A stretch of 64,000 nt of DNA, from assembly GCA_009823395.1 (NCBI GenBank), contig CM020512.1, positions 6,004,405 through 6,068,404 on the forward strand, in the 5' to 3' direction. A model generated the notes under the pieces. That model was given only the letters and a program-made list of their open reading frames with translations, was not told the DNA's origin and searched no databases. Shown here in pieces: positions 41,201 through 54,600 of the stretch. Source of the stretch: Thamnaconus septentrionalis (lineage: Eukaryota; Chordata; Actinopteri; Tetraodontiformes; Monacanthidae). The translations under genes and the position numbers were made by a program. Every line of letters starts with the position of its first letter. Within the stretch, counting starts at the first letter, position 1.

Positions 41201-44200
41201 TTTTCAATCAGGCTATTTAAAAAGAGTTTTAATACAGAGATCGCCTGCACTGTTAAGTCTTTATTATCAGTGTTGTTAGGATTACTCTTTAAAAGTAATC
41301 CAGCTACTGATTACTCTTTTATAAAAGTAATCTAATTACTTCTTTAACTACTTTGTTTCATAAGTAATCAGTTACTAATACTTTAGTTAAAAAAAAAGGT
41401 AAAGTAACAGTTGCTCAGTGCTTTGGAATGAACTTTATTAAAGTGCAAATTTTGCTATACCAAATATTGCCTCTGTCCTCTTAACATGAATGAATGTATG
41501 CTCTCTGAACGCAAACTGCACATTTCACAGAACAAACTCATGTGCAGCTCTGGTGCCTTTTGCACAGCCCATATTGTTAAAATAATAATAAGAGAAGCAC
41601 AGTAGTTAAAAGATCTCTCCTGTGCAGAGTACTGCTGATTGACTTGTTAACATGGCTTTCAACAATTTATGAGGTTCGAAGTGGATATTTTCGAAGTTTG
41701 GAACATCTTGTTTCCTGCACACAACGAACCAACCGATTCTTTGATTTAGACGAGATGAACTCAAAATAATGTTTGTATTTCCAGCTGTCACGCACAATCG
41801 CTGCTTTTTCTTTTGCCGCCACCATGTCTGTTTTGGTGCGTTCCTCCGTTACTCGAAAAGTAGTTTAATTACAGTAGTGGATTACTTAGTAACAGATTAC
41901 TCGCCAACGCTGTTTATAATCGCCTAACAGTGAGATCACGTCTTTTTCAGCGTACTCAGAGGTCTCCTGCCGTAGTTTACACTGTTTCCATGCTTTACAT
42001 GTTATTTAGCCGCTTGTGTGCCAACACATTGTCCTCTGCTCCTCTCTGTGAGCAGCAGTTGGAGGGGGACCTGGAGACCCTAGCCCTGGTCACCTACACC
42101 ACACTGTGCCTCTCCATGCTGGCCCTCCTCCTCACCGTCATGGTGCTGTCCTGCCTGCGGGGCCTGAAGTCCAACACCAGGAGCATCCATTGCAACACGG
42201 CGGCGGCCATGTTTCTGTCCGAGCTGGTCTTTCTGCTGGGGGTCAACCACACAGAACAGCAGGTAAAAGCCACAGCCGCATGTTTATCTTGGAGCTTTAC
42301 ATTTTATGTTTCGCTTTTTTACGATTTGCACAGCCAAAGAAAAGCAAACACACTTTCTCTTTTTCCACCTTGTGCATATTTAATGGACGGGAAACACACG
42401 GTTCCTTCCCCAGTGAATGAATCATTTCTAGGTCTTCCCCTTTTCCCTGTTCTTTAATTCGGTTACATCACAGATGTGTGTTTTTGCATGTCTGCACATT
42501 GCCCAGGGTGCTGGGTGCTGCAAGATGTGCTCACTCAGCATGAAATCCAATTAATTAAGTTGCATCTCCCCTCACCGCCTCAACCGCTCGCCCCCACACC
42601 ACCGAGTGTACAGCTCTTAGAGTGTGAAGTGTTACTTCTAGCTGAACAGTGTGTCCTGTGAGTCATGTGTGTCATGCTCTGGAGATTATGCCAGCGCTCA
42701 CGGCGGTGCGTGTGTGTGTGTGTGTGTGTTTGGCTACACTGCTGTTGAAATGCTGACTCATGTATTTTTCTTTATTTGGCTTTTAGATGCTTTTTTTTTT
42801 TTTCGTATTGTCGTTGCAGAAATTGGTTCAATCATCATCAACGGAATTATTATTGAACCTTCGCATCTAATTTCTCAGGTTCAAGGATGGAAAGTTTAAA
42901 TTATGACAGTTAAAAAGAGTTGTGCATTTCCAGGGTCATGAAGTTTCCTCTAGAGATGTGCAGCCATTGGCAGTCTGCATTGAAATTATAACTTTTGACG
43001 GATTGCCTTCTATTTTTCCTGTACAGATCACATTAGAAAGCTTTGTTTTCTAATTTGCCTTGATATTCAGAGCACGTCGTCACAAGATGGTTGTCATTTG
43101 TCAGGAAACATTCACTCCAGGACCCTGTGATTTTCCAAGTTGCTGCCAGCGCTCGGTTGATTTTTGTTTTTTTTTACTTTTTTGCTTTAACTTCTCCCTT
43201 TTGAAGACGACGTCGAGCGCTTTTCAGATGTGCGCTTGCTGTGATTTAGTGCCACTCGGCTTTGAAAGACGTCGCTCCCATCTAATAAAACGAACAAGGC
43301 AGCAGTGTGAAGGCTCTGGCGCTTTCACGTTGCGCTCCCAGCATGCTCCAGTGCAGCCTGCAGTTGTTGTTCTCCCTGAAAACTGAAATGTTAATGTTGG
43401 GAATTATTCATGGGGGGGCTGCGAGAGTTCGGCATTACTGGCAAAGCAAACAGCAGAAGTTGACCAGAGTTGTTTGGACGTTAATGTCATGTTGCCCCAG
43501 GCTTCAGAAATAGATGGCGTGAGCAGTGGCGTTGCCTTAAAGTGCCGCTCGGGATGCGCATTTCTGTCTAAATTTGACAGAGTTCAAAAGGGTATAACAC
43601 AATGAGCATGACGCTCAAAATTGAGGTGACAGTTTTAAGCTGAAGGACTGAGTTTGTGTCACGCAGCTGCTATGCAAACGTCTGTCTAAGTGCATTTCTT
43701 TACATGACCACATATAAACATGTTCATCAATTGGAAAAGTTTGCTGAAACCCGGCCTGAGCTGTGAGGTACAACTCAGGAACCCACTTCTGATATTGATG
43801 TTTCAACATCATGAGTTAGTAATCAGTACATCAGTTCAATAGATGGGATGCAGTGGGACAAACTAAAATACTGTCAAGAAACACATTCACAAATAATAAT
43901 GATGAGATGAAGAATCACAATGGCCTCGTACCAAACAGTTAGAACCTGTCTGATTAAAATATAAGCTCAGATGTTTTTGTCCCAATCACTCCTCAACTAT
44001 GAACTTCAGCCATTAAAATCTCCTCTGGGACGTCTCTACTACCAGCTCATGCCCAGAGTGACCTATCATTGCACTCGCAGGTGTCCTAAGGCTGCGTTCA
44101 GACTGCAGGGAAATCTGATTCCAATCAGATTCCCTCTCAAATCCGATTTTGAGGGCTGATTGTGCACACTGTTTTTAGCAAGTGTCCAAATGGGATCTGG

Positions 44201-47200
44201 CTCTGTTCAGACTGGGCCACATTATTGACCCACCTGACAGGTTGCTGTAGCAACAACGTCGGAGCGGAGGCGTCGTCCAGCGTAGCGTGTAGCGTGTGAC
44301 GTCATATAATTGCGACCGCAGCACTTGCTGCGATACATGACCTGGAGCTTGGCTTGAATGGAGCTACAGTATCTCCCCACACACTGATGAGCCAATGACT
44401 TTCCTCCTCCTGTTTTCTACTTCTTCTGTCTGCTCCATTACGTTACAGCTCCGCACCTTGAACGGCGCCCTCTGGTCTGGCACATTGGGTCTGGCGTCGC
44501 GTAGAGTGACCTCACAGAAAGTCGAAAATCAATCAGTGTTTTTGGAGCCGTTCACACTGAGACGCATCTGTCCAAATGCCATTTGAAACCACCTCCCAAA
44601 GGTGGTTTCAATCCGTTTTGCAAAAATCAGATTTCATGTGATTTGTGACCGTTCAGACTACAAAAGAGCCATCCGGTTTCCAACTGGATGGGCTATTAAT
44701 CTGATTTTCTCCGGCAGTCTGAACAAGGCCTAGATTTAATCCAGCATACAAACAATATTCCTTTCAATTTCACCTTGGGTGTTTTGTGTGTTTCCTGGAT
44801 GTGCGTTGCGACGCCCTGCCGTAAACTCCGCTCATTTGTCATTTAGTCAATCCGGATTTTCTGCCACTGGTCCTCTCTGCCCCTTGTTCCATAGTACTGT
44901 CTCTCTCTGTCCGGCGCCGTAGTTCCTGTGCACGGTGGTGGCCATCCTGCTGCACTACTTCTTCATGTCCTCGTTTGCCTGGATGTTCGTGGAGGGCCTC
45001 CACATCTACCGCATGCAGACGGAGCAGCGCAACATCAACTACGGCGCCATGAGGTTCTACTACGCCATCGGCTGGGGCGTGCCCGCTATCATCACCGGTG
45101 AGCGCACAGCGGTGGACCCGTTGCCCCGCAATGAGTTTTTTTTTTTTTTTTTGTCGTGCACTGTGTATATATATATACCTGGTTTCGTTTACACACACTT
45201 GTGCGTGTGCATGTGTGTGTAAAGACGCGCCTTTGAAGCTGCGTGTCCTCTGCAGATAAGGTGTTTTATTAACATTTGGCTGTAAACTGGCTTGGGTGGC
45301 ATTTTAATAAAGAGATAGGAAGCACATACACACACACACATTCACGCACGCGCACGTGCACACGCACACACATGCACTCGCGTTCACGTGGAAGCAATTT
45401 CTTTTCTTGACACAAGCAAGTAATATCAGTGCGACTCCCCCTCCCTCTATTTTCACACACACACGCGCACGCACACACACACACATAAACACGCATCACA
45501 TACACATTTTCAGATGCCTACATGCTGTCGCAGCCTTGAAATCTTGTGATGTGTCTGTCACAGACACATCGACTGCTGTCTCTTTGAGCCTCAAGTCTGA
45601 ATCTGTCCTCGCGCGCATGCACGCACACACACAAACACACACACATACACAGCTGCCTGTCTGGTTCCTCAGCCCCAGCGGTGTGTTTATCCGTCTGTCC
45701 ATCTTTATTAAGGCTTTGCTTGTCCCCTTGACTCTCGCGATCCAATTTAAAAGTTCTTCAGAACCGCAGACGCCCCAGTTTGGGATCAGTGTTTATTTCT
45801 CATCCACACCTCGATACCTTCATGGCTCACTACTGCTGGGATCGCGGGGAAGTGTGGGTGTGCACGAGGATGAGTCAGTGTGCCGCGATAAAAACCGATT
45901 GGTTTGAGCAACAGATTTTACGACAGATTTCGCCGTGCAAGAATAATTCATCAGTAACGAGTCCACGGCGCCGTTTCTTTCCCTCCCTCTTGGCTGCAGG
46001 CCTGGCAGTGGGCCTGGACCCAGAGGGATACGGGAACCCCGACTTCTGCTGGATCTCCATCGACGACAAACTCATCTGGAGCTTCGCTGGTCCCATCGCC
46101 ATCGTCATCCTGGTAAACCGTCTCCCCTCTGCTCTGCTGGCGACTGTGCAGACACATCATTAAAATTTTACTTTTCCAACCGGAGGAACGTGATTGCACC
46201 CCTGTTATACTTGAATAAAACATGTCACACGTGGTCACATGTTTTTGCCTCAATTGAAGCAACAATTTTAACATTCGGTGACATGGTTTGTAATTTCCAA
46301 ACAAATTGTGTTTGCTTCTTTCGTTGTACTGTACGCTGTCACACCAGAGGCACAAAACTGTTTTGTTTGTTTTTTTGCTCTGTTATAAAGCTTTACATAG
46401 AAAAACGAGTTGTAGTAGCATTGGTTGCACCTTTATCTGCGGTTGTTTTATTTGTGTGTGTGTTTCTTACTCACTAACTGTTTTTTTTTCCTTATGGGTG
46501 ATTTTACTCACAGTGACTTTCTATCACCCGTTGTCTGTATTATCCAGCAGCAGTATTGTATTCAAAATACAAACATCTTATCATTTGTGCTGATCCGTCT
46601 CTTCAGATGAATGGAGGGATTTTCATGGTTGTTGCCAAGATTTCCTGCAACCCTTCTCAGAAGGAGACCAAGAAGCTCCCCGTCATGTAAGTTCCCGTCC
46701 AGCTGCGCCTGAGTCGTTTCGCAAACTGGCCCGTTTTACATTTGTCGTATCTTATCTCGGCGAGAAACGGCTTAAAATTTTTAGCCGGCGCGTTGTAATA
46801 GCCGCAGTCCAAACTCCTTCGATAAGGTTTGCTCAGAGGGCGCGGGGGAAAAGCTCTCAGTCAGCGGCGGAAAAGCCCAGATAAAGGCGGCTAATGGCCA
46901 CTGTAGCATCTAAATGAAGATAAACAACAAAAAGGAAATCGATACGGCCCCAACTGCTGCCTTTTACTTCCTGCCACGCCGGCCCCTCTTGTCTTTTCTG
47001 CCTCGAGATCTGTTCATTTTTCAGGTTCCGCGATCCAATAAAGCTCAGCCTGCGTTCACCTGTTGCGCAGATCATGATCATTGCCTTTATAAAATAGCCC
47101 TGGTAAAGGTGCATGTGGGGAAGTTTGATACGTCAGTGTTTTCGGTGATCAGTCAAAGCTCAGCAGCAACGTCGTATGAAGTCATTGAATGCGTGCCAGG

Positions 47201-49903
47201 CTCACCGTGTGCCCACATTTCACCTCTTTCTCCCACAATTCCCTCTGTGTGTCTCCACAGCGGCACCATTCGAAACGCCTTTGTGCTGCTGCTGGTGGCC
47301 ACCTCCACGTGGCTGTGTGGCCTGATGGCCGTCAACAACAGCATCCTCGCTTTCTACTACATCTTTGATGTCCTTTGCATCGTGCAGGTCTGAACTAAAT
47401 GTTTTATGTTTTTTTGGGGTTTTTTTTTCTTGCAGCCGTAGCAGCGACACTAAAGCGCAAGAAACCAACAGCGACATTTCCTCTTTCTGTTTGTCTCCCA
47501 GGGCTTGACGGTGATGCTGGTCTTCACTGTGTTCAACTCGGAGGTCCAGGAGGCCTGGAGAGTGGCCTGTCTGGGCAAGAAGAGTCCTGCCGAAGACCCA
47601 CCGAGACCACCGCAGAACACCGTGAGTCACTCGCACCTGCAGCGTTAGACTGATAAGAGTTGTAAAAGTCCCATCCATCCATCCATCCATTCGTTTTGCA
47701 TGCCCGCGCTCAGGGTCATGGGGGTCTGCTGGAGCCTAACCCAGCTGTCATAGGGCGAAGACAGAGTGACACCCTGGACAAGTCGCCAGTTCGCAGGGCT
47801 ACATGGAGACAAACAACCATTCGCACTCACATGCACACCTACGGTCAATTTAGAGTTTCCAGTTGATCTCACATGCATGTTTTTGGACTGTGGGAGGAAG
47901 CCGGAGAACCCGGAGAGAACCCACGCACACACGGGGAGAACATGCAAACTCCACACAGAAAGCTCCCTGGCCTGGAATCGAACCCACAACCTTCTTGCTG
48001 TGAGGCATCAGTGCTAACCATTGCTGATAACAATCTGAGTTTCTAGCCTGTGAAATGAGTCAATCTGTTCCATTTCTTCCTCCACTCTTCAGAAAGTGTG
48101 CAATGAACTACACAGCTTTAGAAATTGGCTCTTTGTGGCGCCTCAACAGGCTGTGATAACACCTGTGAGGAAATAAAGCATCCATTTTTGCTAAAACTAA
48201 TGCTGAAACCCAGCGCTTTGACAGGAGGCTGAAAACAGAGGGCTAAATGTGCAGTTTTCTGCACATTATGCACTGTGATATGCACTGTGATATGCACTGT
48301 GATACAAAAATCTGTAAATGAGTATTCAACTTAGTGAAATCTCGCTCATGGGTCACTCGAGATTGAGGGTGAACGTGACAGCCAGATGTGTGTCGGTGAT
48401 GTGCAGCCACCCCCCTCCTCGCTGTGTTTCCCTTCCCTGGATTCACATCCTCACCGCGTCCATTATTAGAAACTCACAAAAGCCCTCTTGCCCTCCATTC
48501 CTCCTTCCCTCCATCCATCCATTTATCTCTCCTGTCCTCCTGCCTCGAGGCTGCGTCACTGACCCACATAAAGCAACTCTGGAGCCGGCGGAGCCGCTCC
48601 CGTCCGCTTTTTAGCCTACTTCCACCACAGCACTTTCCTGCGCCTGTTTTGAACGTACACCGTACACACGTTTACGCTGTACGTGCGCGGAGGTAAAGCG
48701 CGAGCCCTTCGCCTGTCAAAACACACTTTCAACTGTCCACCGACGTGAGTGTTTCCTCTTCCGAGCGGCGCCGCACTCAAACCCGCCTCGCTCCAGAATA
48801 TTGATCACAGCGCCGCCGTCCCGTGTACGCAACCGCGTGTTCTTTGGTCAACTGTGCAATTTGGTGCGCGCGGGCCTTAATGTGTCAGCTTCTGCATTTT
48901 TCAGTTCACCCTCTTAACCTCCCATTTCCTTCACAGTTCATCCCATCCATCAACGAGTCACCTGGGACTAACCGACTGCATGAACAAATCTATTATTAGA
49001 CGCGCGCGCACTCGGTTCTCTGTGCCTTTGAACTGTATGTATAAATGATCGTCTATATATGAATCCTTCCGCCTGTCTGACTCCAGCTGCATCATCCGTT
49101 ATTTATACTTATAGTGGTCAGTAAGGGTCCAGGAAGCTCAGCTTGTGTCCTATTTCCTGGGCAGCTTCTGTGATTCTTGTACTAGTATGTCGTCTTGGGA
49201 CACTGTAGGAAAAACAAATGTGGCTGTTTTTTTTTTTTATATGTCAGACTCAGAACCCCTATCACAATGCATCTCTGCTGGAGCAGAGCGGGCTGCACCG
49301 CATCACCCTGGGCACCTCCACCATCTCCTCGGTCAGCTCCGCCAGGTATAAAAACGTTTAAAATATTCACACACACACACAACAATTTTAAGACTAAACG
49401 CAAAGATGGTAGAAATTACACTTTAATGGTCCTGTGTCAGAAAAAAATGTTTTCTGACTGTAATGTCTCAATCTTGTCAGTAAATAACCCAAAAATCATT
49501 TCTTTGCTCCACTTTTTTGAAGGTTTTAGCTTTAAAACGCACAGCTTTCACAGGGGGCTGTAAACAGGGAGCTAAATCAGCTGTTTGCTTGAGTTCTGTA
49601 TATTGTCCTTTAGATAGTTAAAGTAAGTCTTGTCTACTGGCAGCTCAAGGATCCGTGTGTTTAATCTGGGACCGTTTAATTGGACTCTGTCAGGTTGGAT
49701 CGAGTCTCAAAGTTGCTTCGGGGAGCTTCAGTTAAACAAACATTTAGTAATTTGTGGGTCAGTGGAGTAAAGATGAAGAAGATTGGATGTAACAATGTAC
49801 CGCTCGTGTATGTGGAGCAACACTAATGTACTCTCAGAGTGGATGCGGGTGCCTTCATGGATCAGTGATTCATTTTGAGTGAGTGATTCTTAATATGTAT
49901 CAT

Positions 49904-49970
<67 letters not shown>

Positions 49971-51662
49971 CTCTCCTTTCTCCCTCCCGTTAGAGAAAAC
50001 CTCTTGGCCCGTCAGACTCTGGACCAAAACCTGGTCCACACTGGTGCCACAGACCTGGATGTAGCCATGTTCCATAGAGACGGAGGTATACAATACTTAC
50101 ATACATAAGGAATATGAGCACTGAGACACACAACTCCTCAGTGTGATACTTTCTTGACCTCTGTTGGCTTCTTTTCGTTTCTAATAAAGAAAATTGTACC
50201 CACATTTTTACTTCTTCATTTGTCTTTTTCCTTCCATTTCTAACCTTTTTTCCCCTCATTTCTCCAACTCTCTTTTTCCAGGCGAGGACTCGGACTCGGA
50301 CTCGGACCTGTCCATGGACGAGGAGCGCAGTCTCTCCATCCCGTCCTCGGAGAGCGAAGACAACGTCCGGCTCCGCGGACGCATCCAACGCCGGTTCAAA
50401 CGCTCCAATCACGGCGAGCGTCTGCTCACCGAGCCCACCCACAACGGCACCAAAGGTACACGGACACACCTTGCAATTTCATTCTCACGGCTGAAAGTCA
50501 GTCGATAGCTCCACAAGCTATTGGTAGCTCCTGCCAAAACACGTGATTGTAAGAAAATGGTTGTAATTAGATTTTTTTTGGGTTGAAAAAAGGACCTCAC
50601 ATCCTTTCTATTACAGTAACAACCACCTTTCTACATAAATAATGTCTATTTATGTGTTTGGACAATTAGCACTCAGTTATCTTGACCTGCATTCCTACAT
50701 CTGCTAGAAAAAGGTGCAAGTGCTGCATCCAGCATGCCATGATCAGTGTGGCTGTGTGATATAACATGTCACACTACAAGAGCACAACGCACGTGTTTTC
50801 TTGTATGAGGTCCGCAAATCCATTTGATTAATTTTCAACTGAATAAGCCATCTCGGACTGTATTACTACCTCTTTGGTAGCTAAAATATGCACTGCTGCC
50901 AGTTTATCAGGCAGGATCCAGGTGATCAGCACAGTCCAATCAATATATCAGAGTGAAGAGCCGAGGCAGGGCTGGTTTCCCGAAAGGTCACAGTGTGAAG
51001 ATGACGACGTCACCGCCGGGAAAGCGGAGTCGTTTGCATGCATGGCCGCAGTGAGACCTCAATCAATTTAACATCTTTATTGCCCCCTGGTGGCCGGCTA
51101 TGATACGGACACACATATTATGTGTGTCTAGGGTTCTTCACCACAGTGTGCAGGTGTGATTCATTGAGGAGCGAAAATATGCTTGCATTGACCTCCATCT
51201 AATTTGCTTTTAAATGCTTTAAAAAAATCGATTTGGGTCAGATTAAAAAAAAAATCAGTGGCAACATTTGAATGTGAAAGAATTCTGAAAAAACATCTTG
51301 TTCAGGTAAATTTGTACTGAAATATTCTTTTTCTGTCCACAGCAGTTTTTCTTAATGATAATATACTATTGTGTTTCTAATTACTGCTATGGTGCCATCT
51401 GTTTTATAGTATAGTTGAAGCAAAATCTGAGTCTTTACGGCTGTTTTTACCAGCTTCAGTAATAAATTGTTTAATCTGCGATAAAGTGAATAATTAATTT
51501 CCAATTTTTCTCATCCTATTTACAATTGAATACGTTTTTATCGCTTCCTCCAATGTCACTGGGTGCTAAAGGACGACCTGACGAGAACAAGGTTTTCTCT
51601 TTAACGCTTGTCATGAACTCTGAAACGAAGCTGAAACTCATGAGTAATGAGAGAGTGTGTTT

Positions 51663-51694
<32 letters not shown>

Positions 51695-54600
51695 AGACAG
51701 ATCTGGATGGCAATGACCTGTTATCTTACTGGCCAGCTTTGGAGGAGTGCGAGCCACACACCATGCAGAAGTGGGGCTCGGAGCGCCCCCTGGGGGGAGA
51801 CTACAGTAAAGACGCTGCCAACAACAACCAGCTGGACGCAGCGCTGACCAGCGGGGACGAGAACGGCCCCAGCCAGCCGCACAGGCACCGGAAGGGTGAG
51901 ACAACCACACAGCTGATCATGAGAATAATGACAGAAATGCTGCATTGCAGCGTTTTAACTCGCTTCCCATTTATGTTCAATTGTTTCCTTTTTCTGTTTG
52001 ATTCATTTCATTCCCTTTTTTTTCCAACAAATTGTGCTTCCTCAGCTGCAACCTATCGCTGCTCCTTCAACCACATACGACTCAACTTAATGTGTTTTCA
52101 GGCTGTATTTTTCTAAGATTGGTGCATCTGATGGTTGCATCCGTGTTTATGCAGGCACATTAAGCCTGAAGGAGGACGATGATGACGTTTGGGTGATTAG
52201 TCATGTTGCCTGGAAGCACTGCTGACATTTCAGGGAAATTTGTTACAGAAAGAACACGCAGACACACATTTACTTCACACATGTGACCATGTATGAACAC
52301 TTCTATATTCCTGAGCACTTTATATATTTGTACTTTGTGGCGATTGCCTCTTCCTTTTTACACACTGACCTGTCTTGTATGATTTGAGTTTTCTTTTTCC
52401 CTCCTTCGTTCTACTTTGTGCTTTTGTTGTTGTTGTTGTTTTGTTTTTAATCTACTGTAAACATCAACCTGCCGACGGACTACAGATGGAAAAATCTGAC
52501 ATATTTACATGTGTGATGTTCATTAATATGTGCAGTCCCTTTAACTAAATTAATTGAAATTTATGAGACACACACAAATACTCATACAGAGCAGCTATTT
52601 CTGCTTTTTCACCTTCATTTTGAAATATTTGTCATGATTTTCGTGGTTGCTTAGTAATATTTTACTCATTAATGATCATCATGAAAAGATGAATCATTGT
52701 TAAAAAAAAAAAAAAAAATGTAGCCATTTTAATTTTAATTCTTATGTTCCCTTCTTCTGGTACTTATGGCAACCTCTGTGACCCTTTTCCAGGCATCCTG
52801 AAGAACCGCCTGGGCTGTCCTCCGGCCCTCCAGGGTCTGTCCAGCAAGAACAGGGTCCCCAGCGAGCTCAACTGGTACAGAACCTCCACGCTAGGCCACC
52901 GTGGCGTTCCGGCAGCCTCCTACGGTCGCATGTACTCGGCCACAGCTGCCGGGGGAGGTTCTGGTTCCCTCTCTCAGCCGGCCTCCCGCTACTCCTCCAG
53001 GGAGCACCTGGACTCTCTGGCCCGGAGGCAGCTGTCCAGGGATCCGCTGGGCAGGCAGACCATCGGAGGATCGAGGGACCGCCTGGACTCCCGGGGCTCC
53101 AGAGACAACCTGGACCTCCTGCCCAGAAGGAGAGAGCTGGGCTTGGGGCAGGGTGCTGGGCTGGGAGGTCTGGGGTTTGACCACCAGAGGGCGGTGCCCT
53201 CCAGGGAGAACTTTTTGTCCATGGACAGGCTGGACGGCCACCACGCGGCCAGCGTCCACGCCTCCCGGGAGGATCTGAGCGGCACCAACGGGGGCTCGGG
53301 GATGGAAGGCTACCTCAGCGGCTCCCGCTCGCAGCTCAACTCGCTGACGCGGCGCCAGGCCTCGTCCAGGGAGCACCTCGGGGGGGCGCTGATGAGCAGC
53401 AGGTCCCGGGAACAGCTGGAGGCCAACGGCGTGGGAGGCCAGGCCCAGCCGTGCCGGGAGTGGCTCCGCACCCTGCCCCCCCGCCAGCCCTCGCTCCCCG
53501 ACCAGCCCGCCTCCTCCTCCCCTCCTCCCCCCATCTCCGAGGAGCCCCAGCAGGAGCCGCCCCCGCCCCCCGGTCACCCCCGAGGCCGGCTGGACTCTGC
53601 CCCTCCGTGTAGGTACCCCGGTCCGGCCGTGCCCCAGATGGCCGGTCTGAACCCCGCCCTCGTCCGACAGCCGTCCAGTGAGCACCTGGACATCCTGTCC
53701 TCCATCCTGGCCTCCTTCAACTCCACCGTCCTCACCCCTCCCGCCCTCTCAAACCCTGGGCCTAATGGCTCCGCCCACGGACCCCCACCCTCCCTGCCTC
53801 AGTCCGCCACGTCCCACAGCATGTCTGAGGTCTCGCCAGAATCTGAGTAAGTCATGAGACTCCTTTCCTGTGTCTCCCTGGAAGGCCTTCACACACCACG
53901 TTTTACACTTCATTTGAATAGTTGGTGTAAAAACAGCTGATTACTATGTTTGCATCAAGGTTGTTGTTGTTTTTCTAACTATGGTGCTACAAGCTACGGT
54001 AGCCGACAAGGGCCAAACACAATACAACTGCCTTATGCGCCTTAGTTGGCGAAAACAGTTGCAGGTATGGAAACGATGCAAATTCACAAACACAGACACA
54101 AGTCTGAACAAGGTGCAAAAAGAAGACCATTGTGCAAACGAAATAAACGCGCTGCAAGACATAAAAACATATAGTTAATCATCAGACACGCTGCAAACAG
54201 AGAAGCGACGCAGAACACAACAGATGCAAACCAAGAAAACACATGCAAAAGAAAAAAACACTGCATGAACCAGTCACTACAGCAAAAGTACTCCAAAACT
54301 GCAGGGGACGGTGTTAGCGGAACAACTGACTGAAAGTTTCTAGTAGGAACTGGCGTAAAATGTACTCAAATAAAAGTCACATTTTCACCTTCATCAGTCA
54401 GCCGTCCTGAGTCTACCTGCGTGTCTCTCCACTGAGCTGTTTCGCTGAGAGCGCCCCCTGCAGGTTTGGAGCACTTGTGTTATAGTGACTGGTTTATGCA
54501 GCGTTTTTTTTGTTTGTTTGTTTGTTTTCGTTTGCATGTGTTTTCTTGGTTTGCATCTCCTGTGTTCTGCATCGCATCTCTATTTGCAGTGCATTGATGA

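Larger units (their letters stand above)
50456..51700 (+). other. celsr3: celsr3 intron 32 (1.2 kb)
   Basis: Noncoding. It holds a CTCF-like motif at 51079-51094 and ends in the (TG)n array that abuts the exon 33 acceptor. Confidence 0.65.

Noticed and set aside
52891..53685. 264-codon open frame on the minus strand opposite celsr3 exon 34
   Set aside because: It is a shadow of a GC-rich coding exon. It has Gly/Arg/Val-rich composition and no recognisable domain, and the plus-strand frame carries conserved CELSR3 motifs.
53848..53850. TAA as the celsr3 stop codon
   Set aside because: A gtaagt donor precedes it, and exon 35 at 55066 supplies ANRSEGQS, in keeping with the family C-terminus.
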